From Arenicellales bacterium (GTDB lineage Bacteria; Pseudomonadota; Gammaproteobacteria; BMS3Bbin11), in assembly GCA_029287915.1 (NCBI GenBank), contig JARFQE010000115.1, positions 1-34,968 of the forward strand: DNA of 34,968 bases, in the 5' to 3' direction. Below are positions 8,966 through 16,847 of this stretch, piece by piece (within the stretch, counting starts at the first letter, position 1; every line of letters begins with the position of its first letter). The position numbers were made by a program, and so were the translations under genes. Below the pieces are notes generated by a model that had not been told where the DNA came from, did not search any database, and worked only from the letters and a program-made list of their open reading frames with translations.

Positions 8966-9090
8966 GATTCTCTCATTTTAGTTATTGATTTCTGTTATAG
9001 CTATTCTATCGGCAAGCACAAAGAATGAAAATGGTCTCGATGACATATGGTAATACGGGTAAGATTGCTTAAACACGGAGAATTAACTGA

Positions 9091-9870
9091 ATGAGAGTTA
9101 TTACATTAAACACCAATGGCATACGCGCTGCTGGCAGAAAAGGGTTTTTTAGCTGGATGCTACGTCAGCGTGCTGATGTTGTCTGTATTCAGGAAACCAA
9201 GGCTCAGGAATTTCAGCTCACCGATAAAATGTTTCATCCTCCAAGTATGCATGCATTCTTTCATGATGCTGAAAAAAGAGGCTACAGTGGGGTCGCTTTG
9301 TACTGCCGTCACCAGCCAGATAAGGTGGCGTATGGACTGGGCTGGCCTGATATTGATGCGGAAGGGCGCTATATACAGGCCGATTTTGGTAATTTGAGTA
9401 TTATTTCACTATATATGCCTTCCGGTTCAAGCGCGGAGCAAAGGCAGGCCGTCAAGTACGATATGATGGAAAGAATGAAGCCACTGTTGCTCGAGATGCA
9501 GGCTTCCGGCAGAGAGTATCTGATTTGCGGAGACTGGAACATTGCACATAAAAAAATCGATATAAAAAACTGGCGTAGTAATCAGAACAACTCCGGTTTT
9601 TTGCCCGAAGAACGAGCCTGGATGGACTGGCTGATTGATGAAGCCGCCTATATTGATGTTTTCAGACAACTGGAGCCGGCGGAACATCAATATACCTGGT
9701 GGTCAAATCGTGGGCGCGCCTGGGACAATAATACTGGTTGGCGTATTGATTATCAGATTGCAACTGCTGGCATAGCCGCTAAGGCCAAAGCGACTTCCAT
9801 ATATAAAAAGAAAAGATTTTCAGACCATTCGCCATTAATTGTAGATTATGACTACGATCTGTTGAAATGA
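9091..9870 (+). CDS. xth: Exonuclease III of the ExoA/Crc clade, active site intact
   Basis: This is an endonuclease/exonuclease/phosphatase-fold enzyme, expected to cut DNA at AP sites and remove 3' blocks in base-excision repair. It has 259 residues, the length of Pseudomonas Crc, and shares Crc's position divergent from pyrE and its ending (RFSDHSPLIVDYDYDL). Crc has lost the nuclease residues, but here they are all present: Asn9 (NTNG), Glu35 (QETKA), Tyr108 (SLYMPSG), Asp148 and Asn150 (GDWNIAH), Asp220 (WRIDYQ), and Asp245-His246 (SDHSPL). I therefore call it a working nuclease and not a translational regulator. The ATG at 9091 has GGAGAA about eleven bases upstream. Confidence 0.93.
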   Translation: MRVITLNTNGIRAAGRKGFFSWMLRQRADVVCIQETKAQEFQLTDKMFHPPSMHAFFHDAEKRGYSGVALYCRHQPDKVAYGLGWPDIDAEGRYIQADFGNLSIISLYMPSGSSAEQRQAVKYDMMERMKPLLLEMQASGREYLICGDWNIAHKKIDIKNWRSNQNNSGFLPEERAWMDWLIDEAAYIDVFRQLEPAEHQYTWWSNRGRAWDNNTGWRIDYQIATAGIAAKAKATSIYKKKRFSDHSPLIVDYDYDLLK

Positions 9871-10360
9871 ATTTTTTTATGTTTGAGGTCTTGACGATTA
9901 CGAACTGGAACCTTGTTTACCAGTTGCAGGGGATAAAATGTTCATTGGTGTTCAACCGTTGAGATAAGCTATTTAGCTGCTGATATATTTCTACTTTCAA
10001 GCTTGTCCTGGCATTGAATATTAAAGCTAAGCCCGAAGTGCTTTCACATGAAACTTAAGCAACTGTAATTTATATACTGCAGATCTTTTTTCTCTTTGAG
10101 TAAGTGAAGTAGCAGACACATAAGAATAGAATCCCATCAGAACATATCGCACTTGTCAGCGGCATCTACATGCAATACGCCGTCATGGGCAGCAGTGCTA
10201 AAGAGAAGATGATCTGCCGCATATGCCTATTCTTTAATATGCCTGTTCTTTTTTGTGTTGTGGAAATTTAATCGAAGAAGTACTTTATATATTTAACCAG
10301 TAAACGCATTTTTAAGTCCTTGCACTTCTTACCGGCAGGTAAGCAGGTATAATTACACTT
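9871..10360. other. 490-bp gap without a recognisable gene
   Basis: I see no open frame with a ribosome site, no RNA gene and no terminator with a T-run. An isolated six-base inverted repeat (AACTGG/CCAGTT, 9903-9925) has no supporting context. The last 35 bp hold the promoter-like element described at 10328-10353. Confidence 0.6.
10328..10353 (+). promoter_or_regulatory. TATAAT box with inverted repeat, just before the metallophosphoesterase
   Basis: A perfect TATAAT is at 10348-10353, seven bases before the ATG at 10361. A perfect inverted repeat CTTACC-GGCA-GGTAAG (10328-10343) fills the spacer region and could be an operator. The -35 position (CTTCTT) is poor. If the box is used, transcription starts on or next to the ATG. 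Confidence 0.4.
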
Positions 10361-11305
10361 ATGAATTCGGACATTCACGATTGGCTGGCGAAAAGGCTGG
10401 GAGAAATTTATGCTCGCCAGCGGCTTGGCATTGAAGATGAAGCACCGCGAGTTTTTGGCAAAGGCTTGAATTTCTTCCATCCGGAGAACTGGTATTCCGC
10501 ACATGCCATGCTGCGCTATCTGTTAAAACTCACTGGTGTCTACTGGTATGGTCGGCGCAGGACGCTTGATATCCGGCTCAAGCAAAACGATATTGAATTG
10601 CCACATCTGCCAGCTGCCTTTGATGGACTGACCCTGTTGCACCTCAGCGACTTGCATGTAGATATGTACCCTGAGGCGACGCATACGTTGATCGAACTTG
10701 TAGAGACACTTGACTATGATCTGTGTGTTATTACCGGTGATTATCGTGCCTGGACAACAGGTGCTATCGATGCCGCCATGACTGGCATGCGATCCCTGTG
10801 TACGGTATTGAAAGAACCAGTGTATGCCGTGCTTGGTAACCACGACAGTATTCGCATGGTACCAGAACTCGAGGATATGGGTATCCACATGCTGCTGAAT
10901 GAATCAACCATTATCAAACAGCAGGATGAAAAACTGTATCTCGCCGGTATCGATGATGCGCATTACTTTCGTGTGCATAATCTGGAGAAATCAGCATATG
11001 GGATACCGGCTGATGCCGTATCTATCCTGCTGTCGCATACGCCGGAGATCTATCGTCAGGCGGCACATACAGGTTTTGACGTCATGTTGTGTGGTCACAC
11101 TCATGGTGGGCAGATTTGTCTACCGGGCGGCTATCCACTGACTCTGGATGCAAAGTGCCCGCGCTATATGGGCTCGGGCAGCTGGCGCTACCATACTATG
11201 AAAGGCTATACATCGGTTGGTGCCGGTACAAGCATTGTCGATGTGCGCCTGAACTGTCCACCAGAAGTCACATTGCATCGGCTACGCAGGTCAAATAAAA
11301 CCTGA
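10361..11305 (+). CDS. Calcineurin-like metallophosphoesterase (YaeI-like)
   Basis: This is a dinuclear metal phosphoesterase of 314 residues. All family motifs are present in order: Asp97 and His99 (LSDLHVD), Asp127 (ITGDYR), Asn160-His161-Asp162 (GNHD), His226 (LLSHTPE), and His246/His248 (CGHTHGGQ). The GHTHGGQ ending is typical of the YaeI/LpxG-like group, some of which act on lipid or UDP-sugar pyrophosphates; the substrate here is unknown. Residues 1-85 are an N-terminal extension with no clear membrane helix. An in-frame TAA at 10340 rules out an earlier start. The nearest ribosome-like sequence (AGCAGG) is 13 bases away, which is far. It is convergent with the next gene, 13 bp between stops. 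Confidence 0.88.
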   Translation: MNSDIHDWLAKRLGEIYARQRLGIEDEAPRVFGKGLNFFHPENWYSAHAMLRYLLKLTGVYWYGRRRTLDIRLKQNDIELPHLPAAFDGLTLLHLSDLHVDMYPEATHTLIELVETLDYDLCVITGDYRAWTTGAIDAAMTGMRSLCTVLKEPVYAVLGNHDSIRMVPELEDMGIHMLLNESTIIKQQDEKLYLAGIDDAHYFRVHNLEKSAYGIPADAVSILLSHTPEIYRQAAHTGFDVMLCGHTHGGQICLPGGYPLTLDAKCPRYMGSGSWRYHTMKGYTSVGAGTSIVDVRLNCPPEVTLHRLRRSNKT

Positions 11306-11318
11306 GAGATAAGTGCGC

Positions 11319-11792
11319 TTACCAGGGCTGTTTTCGAATATGCAGCGAATACAGAACGCGAGAAAGCAGCACTTCGAGTACCCAGAAAATAGCCACCAGC
11401 ATCACTACTTCATGCCATCGCAGTCCCAACGGGGTGGCACAGACAGCTAGCGGCAGCAGCGCTTCAGGGATCTGGTCCAGGCCCGGCGCCTTGCTGCTAG
11501 GTGGCATGCCGAGGCGGCGTTTGGTAAAGCTTGAGAACAGGTCACCTGCCATTGACAGGGCACCTATCGATAATCCCAGTTTCCATCCCAGCCCTATGAC
11601 TTCAGCGGCGAGCGTCGTAAAGGACACTGCCAGCAGAATACCGCGGATGGTCTTGGATTCGCCCAGTAAAGGATTGCCATCGGCAGCCATCAGATTGGCA
11701 TCGAGCGGCCAGGCAGCATGATCACCCAGAAACTTCCTGGCCAGTACCGGGGTACCGTTTGCAACTAGCAGAAGGAAAAGAGCTTCGAGCAT
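11319..11792 (-). CDS. CarS-like CDP-archaeol synthase family protein
   Basis: This is a 157-residue membrane protein with about four helices. It carries the signature of the CDP-archaeol synthase (CarS/DUF46) family, the archaeal relative of CdsA: NGTPVL at 12-17, GNPLLGESKTIRG at 39-51, GDLFSSFTKRRLG at 83-95 and GLDQIPE at 104-110. CarS activates an unsaturated archaetidic acid with CTP. In a bacterium with ester lipids, and with its own cdsA at 31630, the substrate must be different or at least is unknown. It stands alone between the metallophosphoesterase and a 527-bp gap. The ATG at 11792 has no strong ribosome site. Confidence 0.85.
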   Translation of the reverse strand: MLEALFLLLVANGTPVLARKFLGDHAAWPLDANLMAADGNPLLGESKTIRGILLAVSFTTLAAEVIGLGWKLGLSIGALSMAGDLFSSFTKRRLGMPPSSKAPGLDQIPEALLPLAVCATPLGLRWHEVVMLVAIFWVLEVLLSRVLYSLHIRKQPW

Positions 11793-12319
11793 AAGTATAA
11801 ATTGCTATAGATATGGTTACCCAAAATGAATTTATGTTCAGATTATGTATGACAATTATATTTTAATGCCAGAAATTGTTCTAAAGTTGCCCAAACATCA
11901 GCGCATAGAGTAGTAAAGAGAAAATAGCCGTTGATTACGTCTATCTCAATGATGGATTTATGCAGGAATTGATGAGCTACTGTCTATGATCATTCAACTC
12001 TATTCAGTGTTGATGCCTTTTATGGCTACCCATGTGATTGTTTGAACCCATTGTTTAGTTATGATTTAACTGCCAGCGCAGCTTCGTCACTACGATAAAT
12101 TGTTGCACAGTATTGAAATACAGCAACGCTGCTTAAAATGTTCCATGCTGATACCGAGCCGATGCTGAATTATGCACAGCAGAAGTGCTTGCATAGTATA
12201 CTGTCAAAGTGTGTCAGATATGTCAGAAAGAACTGTGATCTGGCCATGCTTAATGTCGATGTACTATGCCCTGGAATTTTACTTTCCATATTATCAATCA
12301 GCGGCACAGGAGATAGCAC
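11793..12319. other. 527-bp gap without a recognisable gene
   Basis: The sequence is AT-rich. A 61-codon plus-strand frame near its end (12138-12323) runs into the AEC gene, has no ribosome site and has no protein-like pattern. I see no RNA gene, terminator or repeat array. It presumably holds promoters for the genes on both sides. Confidence 0.6.
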
Positions 12320-13237
12320 GTGATAGAAGTCCTCTATCAGATGGCCGGACTAGTACTTTGTGGTATAGGCTGGCAACTGTTCAAACCTGCGGGACTTTCA
12401 CCAGCTGAAACAAGAAAAGTACTGACCAGTGTCGTCTATTATGTGCTATTGCCAGCGTTGGTACTAATTGTTCTGTGGAAGGCGGATCTGTCAACGCGTC
12501 CCGTGTTAATTGCAGTTTCTGCTGTCAGTGGAATAGTTGCCGGATTTTTGCTGGGCTTACTATCCTGTCGTGTGTGCCGAAACAGCCGAGCTGAGGCAGG
12601 GGCTCTGATACTGGCCATGGCTTTCCCAAATGCAACCTATCTTGGCTTACCAGTTCTGGAAGCCACATTCGGTAGCTGGGCACGTGGCATAGCTATCCAG
12701 TATGATCTATTTGCCTGTACACCGTTGCTATTTACGGTTGGTGTTCTGTTCGCTGCTCGCATGGGAAATAGTCACGAAAGCAGGGCTTCACTGGTTTCCA
12801 GTCTGCTCAGAATACCACCGATGTGGGCTGCTATTATTGCCATAGGGCTGAATCTGGCAAAAGTCCCTGTACCTGCTGTACTTGAGGGCTTGCTGGACTT
12901 ACTCGGACGCGGGGTAGTTCCATTGATGCTGTTCTCTTTGGGCTTGAGTCTTGAATGGTCTTCATCGCGCTGGCGCATGTTGCCCAGCCTTGTACCCGTA
13001 TCGATAATCAGTCTGTTTCTGGTGCCGCTGGTGGTGTGGGCAGTGGCCAGTATGCTTGGTATGCAAGGTGAAGTTCTGGCCGCAGTTGTACTTGAGGCAG
13101 CAATGCCAAGCATGGTACTGGGTATAGTACTTTGTGACAGATTCAATCTGGATGCCGGTTTGTATGCTGCTGCTGTTACCTTGACAACTGCGATGAGCCT
13201 GGTAACTCTACCGCTCTGGTATGGCTGGCTGACCTGA
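12320..13237 (+). CDS. AEC (auxin efflux carrier) family permease
   Basis: This is a secondary transporter of 305 residues with about ten membrane helices in two five-helix repeats. Family features are the N-terminal YYVLLPALVL helix (about residues 40-49), the AMAFPNATYLGLPVLEA crossover motif (about 99-115), and the matching second-half motif VLEAAMPSMVLGIVL (about 257-271). AEC members move organic acids, amino acids or other anions; the substrate cannot be read from the sequence. The start is GTG at 12320 with AGGAG seven bases upstream, a good site. No transporter partner or regulator is adjacent. Confidence 0.88.
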   Translation: MIEVLYQMAGLVLCGIGWQLFKPAGLSPAETRKVLTSVVYYVLLPALVLIVLWKADLSTRPVLIAVSAVSGIVAGFLLGLLSCRVCRNSRAEAGALILAMAFPNATYLGLPVLEATFGSWARGIAIQYDLFACTPLLFTVGVLFAARMGNSHESRASLVSSLLRIPPMWAAIIAIGLNLAKVPVPAVLEGLLDLLGRGVVPLMLFSLGLSLEWSSSRWRMLPSLVPVSIISLFLVPLVVWAVASMLGMQGEVLAAVVLEAAMPSMVLGIVLCDRFNLDAGLYAAAVTLTTAMSLVTLPLWYGWLT

Positions 13238-13387
13238 CTATCAAAATCATAAATTCAAGTATATTCTAATACAAAGTGGCAAAAAAGAGGATTGGATCCC
13301 AGCTCCGACCAATATGCTGATTTTAATCTCTTGATAAATTAGTTCGTTGCTATTCGCCAGCTTCTTAACAGCACAGGGGGAAAAGAT

Positions 13388-13456
13388 ATGACACAAGACT
13401 TGTCACATAATACACACTTTCAAGCACTGGTTATCGCAGCGCTTGTTTTACGGTAA
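13388..13456 (+). CDS. Possible 22-codon leader peptide
   Basis: ATG at 13388 is preceded by a very strong ribosome site (AGGGGG, seven bases away). It opens a 22-codon frame, MTQDLSHNTHFQALVIAALV plus two more residues, which ends at TAA 13454-13456. The next ATG, of the 131-residue protein, is nine bases later and has no ribosome site of its own. The arrangement fits a translated leader that feeds ribosomes to the following gene. Its only other support is position. Confidence 0.4.
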   Translation: MTQDLSHNTHFQALVIAALVLR

Positions 13457-13465
13457 AGTTGCGCT

Positions 13466-13861
13466 ATGCATGACAATGAACAACAAAATATAAGTCCAGA
13501 TCGTAGGCCGGATCAACATCGCTCACGCCACAAAAATTTCCTGCCGTTGATAATCTTTGCTTTTTTTGCTCTGTTTATTGCCGTAAATGAGATTCCTGGC
13601 TTCCGCCATGCCGTCGAGTACTATGTGGCACATGACCGTTGGCAGGCTGCAGAATCCTGCGAAAGCAAGGCCCTGCAAATGGGTTCAACGCCGGACTATA
13701 TGCGCCTAATTGAGCACGGTGATGTTCACAAAACGGAGAAGGGCTTTTTAATCAAAAATATCATTGTTGGTGAAATGGCCGAGCAGGGCGGCGAGCAGCG
13801 TTTTGTTGTAGATTGCTATACTGATGCTGCTGGAAATCTGGTCCGTGCCGACAGGCGCTAG
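13466..13861 (+). CDS. Small single-span membrane protein, unrecognised
   Basis: This 131-residue protein has no family I recognise. Residues 1-24 are hydrophilic and basic, a membrane segment spans about 25-42 (FLPLIIFAFFALFIAV), and the remaining 85 or so residues are probably periplasmic, giving an anchored-tail layout. Two cysteines (about 61 and 116) could pair. The end (FVVDCYTDAAGNLVRADRR) resembles a small beta-strand domain. The start lacks a ribosome site; the strong site belongs to the 22-codon frame just upstream, so translation may be coupled. It is convergent with the next gene, with a short inverted repeat (AGTTAC/GTAACT, 13908-13921) between them but no T-run. Confidence 0.65.
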   Translation: MHDNEQQNISPDRRPDQHRSRHKNFLPLIIFAFFALFIAVNEIPGFRHAVEYYVAHDRWQAAESCESKALQMGSTPDYMRLIEHGDVHKTEKGFLIKNIIVGEMAEQGGEQRFVVDCYTDAAGNLVRADRR

Positions 13862-13925
13862 CCTGTGCCCCCCTGATTCCTGACCACCCGGGTCTCAATT
13901 AGAATACAGTTACCAGTAACTCTGT

Positions 13926-14276
13926 TCAGGTCCCGGCATTGATGACATTTAGGAATGATTCTGACAGCTCACCGCGGCCAGCCTTGTCTAGAAGCATGTC
14001 TGCAGTTTGAACGATATCTGACAGTGGGCCTGTAATATATACCATGCCGAGCTCCAGGGTAACCTGTTTGTCAGCCATGGGGTTGAGCTTGTTGGCATGC
14101 TCAGGAGCCATAAAAAGCATTTGTATTTCTTCTACCTCATCGGGAATATTATCGCAGCCGCCGCCTGCAGCTATAAACTCAAATAATTCTTCAGGGCTAT
14201 GTAGTGGCACGCTTTCTTCATAGAAATCCTGGCCATGTTGCGTTGCCTTGAATTCAACGGTAAGTATCGGCTTCAT
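13926..14276 (-). CDS. Small acidic cytosolic protein, unrecognised
   Basis: This is a 116-residue protein without signal peptide or membrane helix, clearly acidic. I cannot assign a family. Features seen are an N-terminal strand (MKPILTVEFKA), a Gly-rich turn with a Cys (AAGGGCDNIPDEVEE, about 36-50), and a helical end (QTADMLLDKAGRGELSESFL). The ATG at 14276 has a good AGGAGA site about six bases upstream, so it is probably a real gene. It is divergent from nhaA across 141 bp, but nothing links their functions. Confidence 0.7.
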   Translation of the reverse strand: MKPILTVEFKATQHGQDFYEESVPLHSPEELFEFIAAGGGCDNIPDEVEEIQMLFMAPEHANKLNPMADKQVTLELGMVYITGPLSDIVQTADMLLDKAGRGELSESFLNVINAGT

Positions 14277-14391
14277 TGGTATTCTCCTGTTTTTGTATTC
14301 ATATTACCCGGCTTCATAGACAAGCATTCTAGTTAGCGAGATAATTGCCCCATATCTTATCTGTAGTTGATCATAGATATTTCGAGTTAGT

Positions 14392-14408
14392 ATCTCATTA
14401 TATGAGGT
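14392..14408 (+). promoter_or_regulatory. Hairpin covering the nhaA ribosome site
   Basis: ATCTCAT-TAT-ATGAGGT can fold into a seven-pair stem (one G-T pair) with a three-base loop. Its 3' arm contains the GAGG of the nhaA ribosome site (GAGGTGA, 14404-14410). This could limit translation until the hairpin opens. Short hairpins arise by chance, so confidence is low. Confidence 0.3.
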
Positions 14409-14417
14409 GAGTATTTA

Positions 14418-15617
14418 ATGGTAAATCAGCTTAGGGAATTTCTTCGACTGGAATCAGCGGGTGGTGTTCTGCTTATTATCGCCATGCTAATGGCCATGAT
14501 TGTCGTGAATACCGATCTTTGGCCCTGGTACAAAGCTCTGCTGGCAATACCTCTCGAGATTCGCATTGGAGACTTCGAAATAGCGAAACCACTACTGCTG
14601 TGGATCAATGATGGCCTGATGGCAATCTTTTTCTTCCTTATTGGTCTCGAGGTGAAGCGCGAGGTGCTCGAAGGTGAGTTGTCCGACCCGGCTCAGGTAA
14701 TGTTGCCTGCAGTTGCTGCGGTTGGTGGTGTAATCGTACCCGCCCTTGTGTTTACCTGGTTTAACTATGGTGATCCCTCTGCAATGAAGGGCTGGGCGAT
14801 TCCGACAGCGACAGATATCGCTTTCGCACTTGGAATACTGTCATTGTTGGGTAAACGCGTACCGCCATCATTGAAGCTTTTTTTGCTGACACTGGCCATT
14901 ATCGATGATCTTGTAGCGATCCTGATCATTGCTATCTTTTACTCGGTTAATATATCCAAACTTTCTCTTTTTGTTGCAGGTGTTTCCTATATCATACTGG
15001 TGATGCAGAACTGGCGTGGAGTGATGCGTTTGACTTCATATCTGGTGTTCGGCCTGATCATGTGGGCAGCGGTACTGAAATCAGGTGTCCACGCAACTAT
15101 TGCTGGTGTTCTGCTTGCATTTACCATTCCTTTGAAACATCCAGAAGGTGAGAAATATTCACCCTTGCGTAATCTTGAGCATGATCTTCATCCTACCGTA
15201 GCATTTATAATTCTTCCTTTGTTTGCTTTTGCAAATACCGGTATTCCGCTTGATGGAATAAATTTTGAAACCTTACTATCACCGGAACCCTTCGGTATTG
15301 CCATGGGGTTGTTTGTAGGTAAGCAACTAGGTGTTTTCGGGTTTACCTGGGCAGCTGTAAAAGCTGGTGTCGCAAAGTTACCTGCCGGGGTGGGCTGGAT
15401 GGAGATCTATGGACTGTCAGTTTTGACGGGTATCGGTTTTACCATGAGTTTGTTTATTAGCTCATTAGCCTTTGAGGAGGGTTACACTAATCTTAATGCA
15501 GATCGTCTGGGTATTCTTAGCGGCTCAATGGCCTCTGCAGTAGTTGGTTATATGATCCTCTCCTATGCTTTGAGGAACAAAAGTCAACCTGATGAAGTCT
15601 CTACTGACAGGGCATAA
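14418..15617 (+). CDS. nhaA: Na+/H+ antiporter NhaA
   Basis: This inner-membrane antiporter exports one Na+ or Li+ for two H+ and supports pH and salt homeostasis. It has 399 residues, close to E. coli NhaA (388), with twelve helices. Functional residues fall at nearly the same numbers: Asp133 (TATDIAFALG), Asp163-Asp164 (LAIIDDLVAI) as the ion site, His225 (KSGVHATIAG) linked to pH response, and Lys302 (LFVGKQLG). The ATG at 14418 has GAGGTGA seven bases upstream. The downstream MoaD-like frame overlaps its end by 26 bp if the first ATG is used. Confidence 0.97.
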   Translation: MVNQLREFLRLESAGGVLLIIAMLMAMIVVNTDLWPWYKALLAIPLEIRIGDFEIAKPLLLWINDGLMAIFFFLIGLEVKREVLEGELSDPAQVMLPAVAAVGGVIVPALVFTWFNYGDPSAMKGWAIPTATDIAFALGILSLLGKRVPPSLKLFLLTLAIIDDLVAILIIAIFYSVNISKLSLFVAGVSYIILVMQNWRGVMRLTSYLVFGLIMWAAVLKSGVHATIAGVLLAFTIPLKHPEGEKYSPLRNLEHDLHPTVAFIILPLFAFANTGIPLDGINFETLLSPEPFGIAMGLFVGKQLGVFGFTWAAVKAGVAKLPAGVGWMEIYGLSVLTGIGFTMSLFISSLAFEEGYTNLNADRLGILSGSMASAVVGYMILSYALRNKSQPDEVSTDRA

Positions 15618-15858
15618 ATTGAGTATCAGGGTGCTTTTCTTTGCTAGTTTAAGGGATGCAGCAGGTACTGCAGAAAAGCACATGGATGTCAGCAATGGAG
15701 TAACCGTTGCTGAATTATGGCAGCAAATATCTGCGGATTTTGAGCTGTTACCTGAGAACGTGCTATGTGCAGTCAATCAGGAATATGTCGATACTGATTA
15801 TCGACTAATGGAAGATGATTATGAGGTAGCTTTCTTCCCGCCCGTTACAGGAGGGTAA
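15592..15858 (+). CDS. moaD: MoaD-like ubiquitin-fold sulfur carrier protein
   Basis: This is a small beta-grasp protein. MoaD carries sulfur as a C-terminal thiocarboxylate and with MoaE forms molybdopterin synthase. It has 88 residues ending in the required Gly-Gly (FFPPVTGG). RVLFFASLRDAAG (about 13-25) and VCAVN-type strands fit the family. The start is uncertain: ATG 15592 lies inside nhaA, while TTG 15619, just after the nhaA stop, would give 79 residues and a more usual N-terminus. Neither has a good ribosome site. No moaE or other moa gene lies nearby, so it may serve a different sulfur-transfer reaction. Confidence 0.82.
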   Translation: MKSLLTGHKLSIRVLFFASLRDAAGTAEKHMDVSNGVTVAELWQQISADFELLPENVLCAVNQEYVDTDYRLMEDDYEVAFFPPVTGG

Positions 15859-15870
15859 AGCAGTTCTTAG

Positions 15871-16758
15871 GTGATGAAAATACCTGATAGTCTTTTTACC
15901 GATCTTGATAACCCGTCTCGCTATCTATCCTGGCGTGATCAGAAGCTGGCCCGGATGCCCGGCAGTATTGATGACTATGTGGTCCCAGTCAAAGATCCAG
16001 TTCGTCTGACAGATGAAGAACACAATGCAATCGGGGGTCTGATTGCAAGGGCGAATATGGCGCTCTTCGTTGCACAATCTGATGAAAAGCGAAACAAGAC
16101 AATACCTGTCAATATCGCAGATCAATTTGGCATGCATCAGCTTGATCATAATATGGGTGCAGATCATGATGGCGTCAGTGAATTAACTGTGCGCAGTGGC
16201 CAATGGCGGGGTGGTTATATCCCTTACACTAATAAACCTATTCACTGGCATACAGACGGGTATTACAATGAAGAAAAACGTAAGATACATGGTATGGTAT
16301 TGTACTGTGTACAGGATGCATTGCGAGGGGGTGAGAACGCATTACTTGATCATGAAATCGCCTATATCCATCTTCGTGATAGCAATCCTGATTATATCCG
16401 TGCATTCCTTCACCCTGAGGCGATGATCATCCCGGCTAATGTTATCAATGGCAATGAAATACGTCCTGATCGGGCAGGGCCAGTGTTTTCAGTCAATGAC
16501 AATGGCGCATTACATATGCGATATACTGCGCGTACTCGCAGTGTAGTGTGGCGAGATGATGCCCTGACCAGAGAAGCTACCACATGTTTGACTGATTTCC
16601 TGGCGTCCGATTCTCCTTATATTCTACGTGCCCGACTTGAACCGGGTATGGGTCTGATCTGTAATAATATCTTGCATGACCGCAGTGGTTTTGATGAAGA
16701 TGACAACCATAGGCGCTTGATCTACCGACTGCGTTATTACGACAGGGCCACTGTCTGA
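15871..16758 (+). CDS. TauD/TfdA-like Fe(II)/2-oxoglutarate dioxygenase
   Basis: This is a non-heme iron oxygenase of 295 residues that would use O2 and 2-oxoglutarate to hydroxylate a small substrate. The metal triad is visible as His127-x-Asp129 (HWHTDGYYN) and the distal His269 (NNILHDRSGF), with Arg residues at 281-286 (HRRLIYRLRY) placed to bind 2-oxoglutarate. The substrate is unknown; TauD itself uses taurine, but no sulfonate transport genes are adjacent. The start may be GTG 15871 or ATG 15874. The GGAGGG upstream lies in the end of the MoaD frame and is rather far away, which suggests coupled translation. Confidence 0.85.
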   Translation: MMKIPDSLFTDLDNPSRYLSWRDQKLARMPGSIDDYVVPVKDPVRLTDEEHNAIGGLIARANMALFVAQSDEKRNKTIPVNIADQFGMHQLDHNMGADHDGVSELTVRSGQWRGGYIPYTNKPIHWHTDGYYNEEKRKIHGMVLYCVQDALRGGENALLDHEIAYIHLRDSNPDYIRAFLHPEAMIIPANVINGNEIRPDRAGPVFSVNDNGALHMRYTARTRSVVWRDDALTREATTCLTDFLASDSPYILRARLEPGMGLICNNILHDRSGFDEDDNHRRLIYRLRYYDRATV

Positions 16759-16847
16759 CGAAGCAAGCTATATAGTTTAATTGTTGTCTCAAATTAATCT
16801 ATGTACATGGAATACATGATATCATTTTAAACTATGACGGAGATAAA

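Noticed and set aside
12138-12323. 61-codon frame before the AEC permease
   Set aside because: There is no ribosome site, its composition is unlike a protein, and it ends inside the AEC start.
13908-13921. Inverted repeat AGTTAC/GTAACT between two convergent genes as a terminator
   Set aside because: The loop would be only two bases and no T-run follows on either strand.
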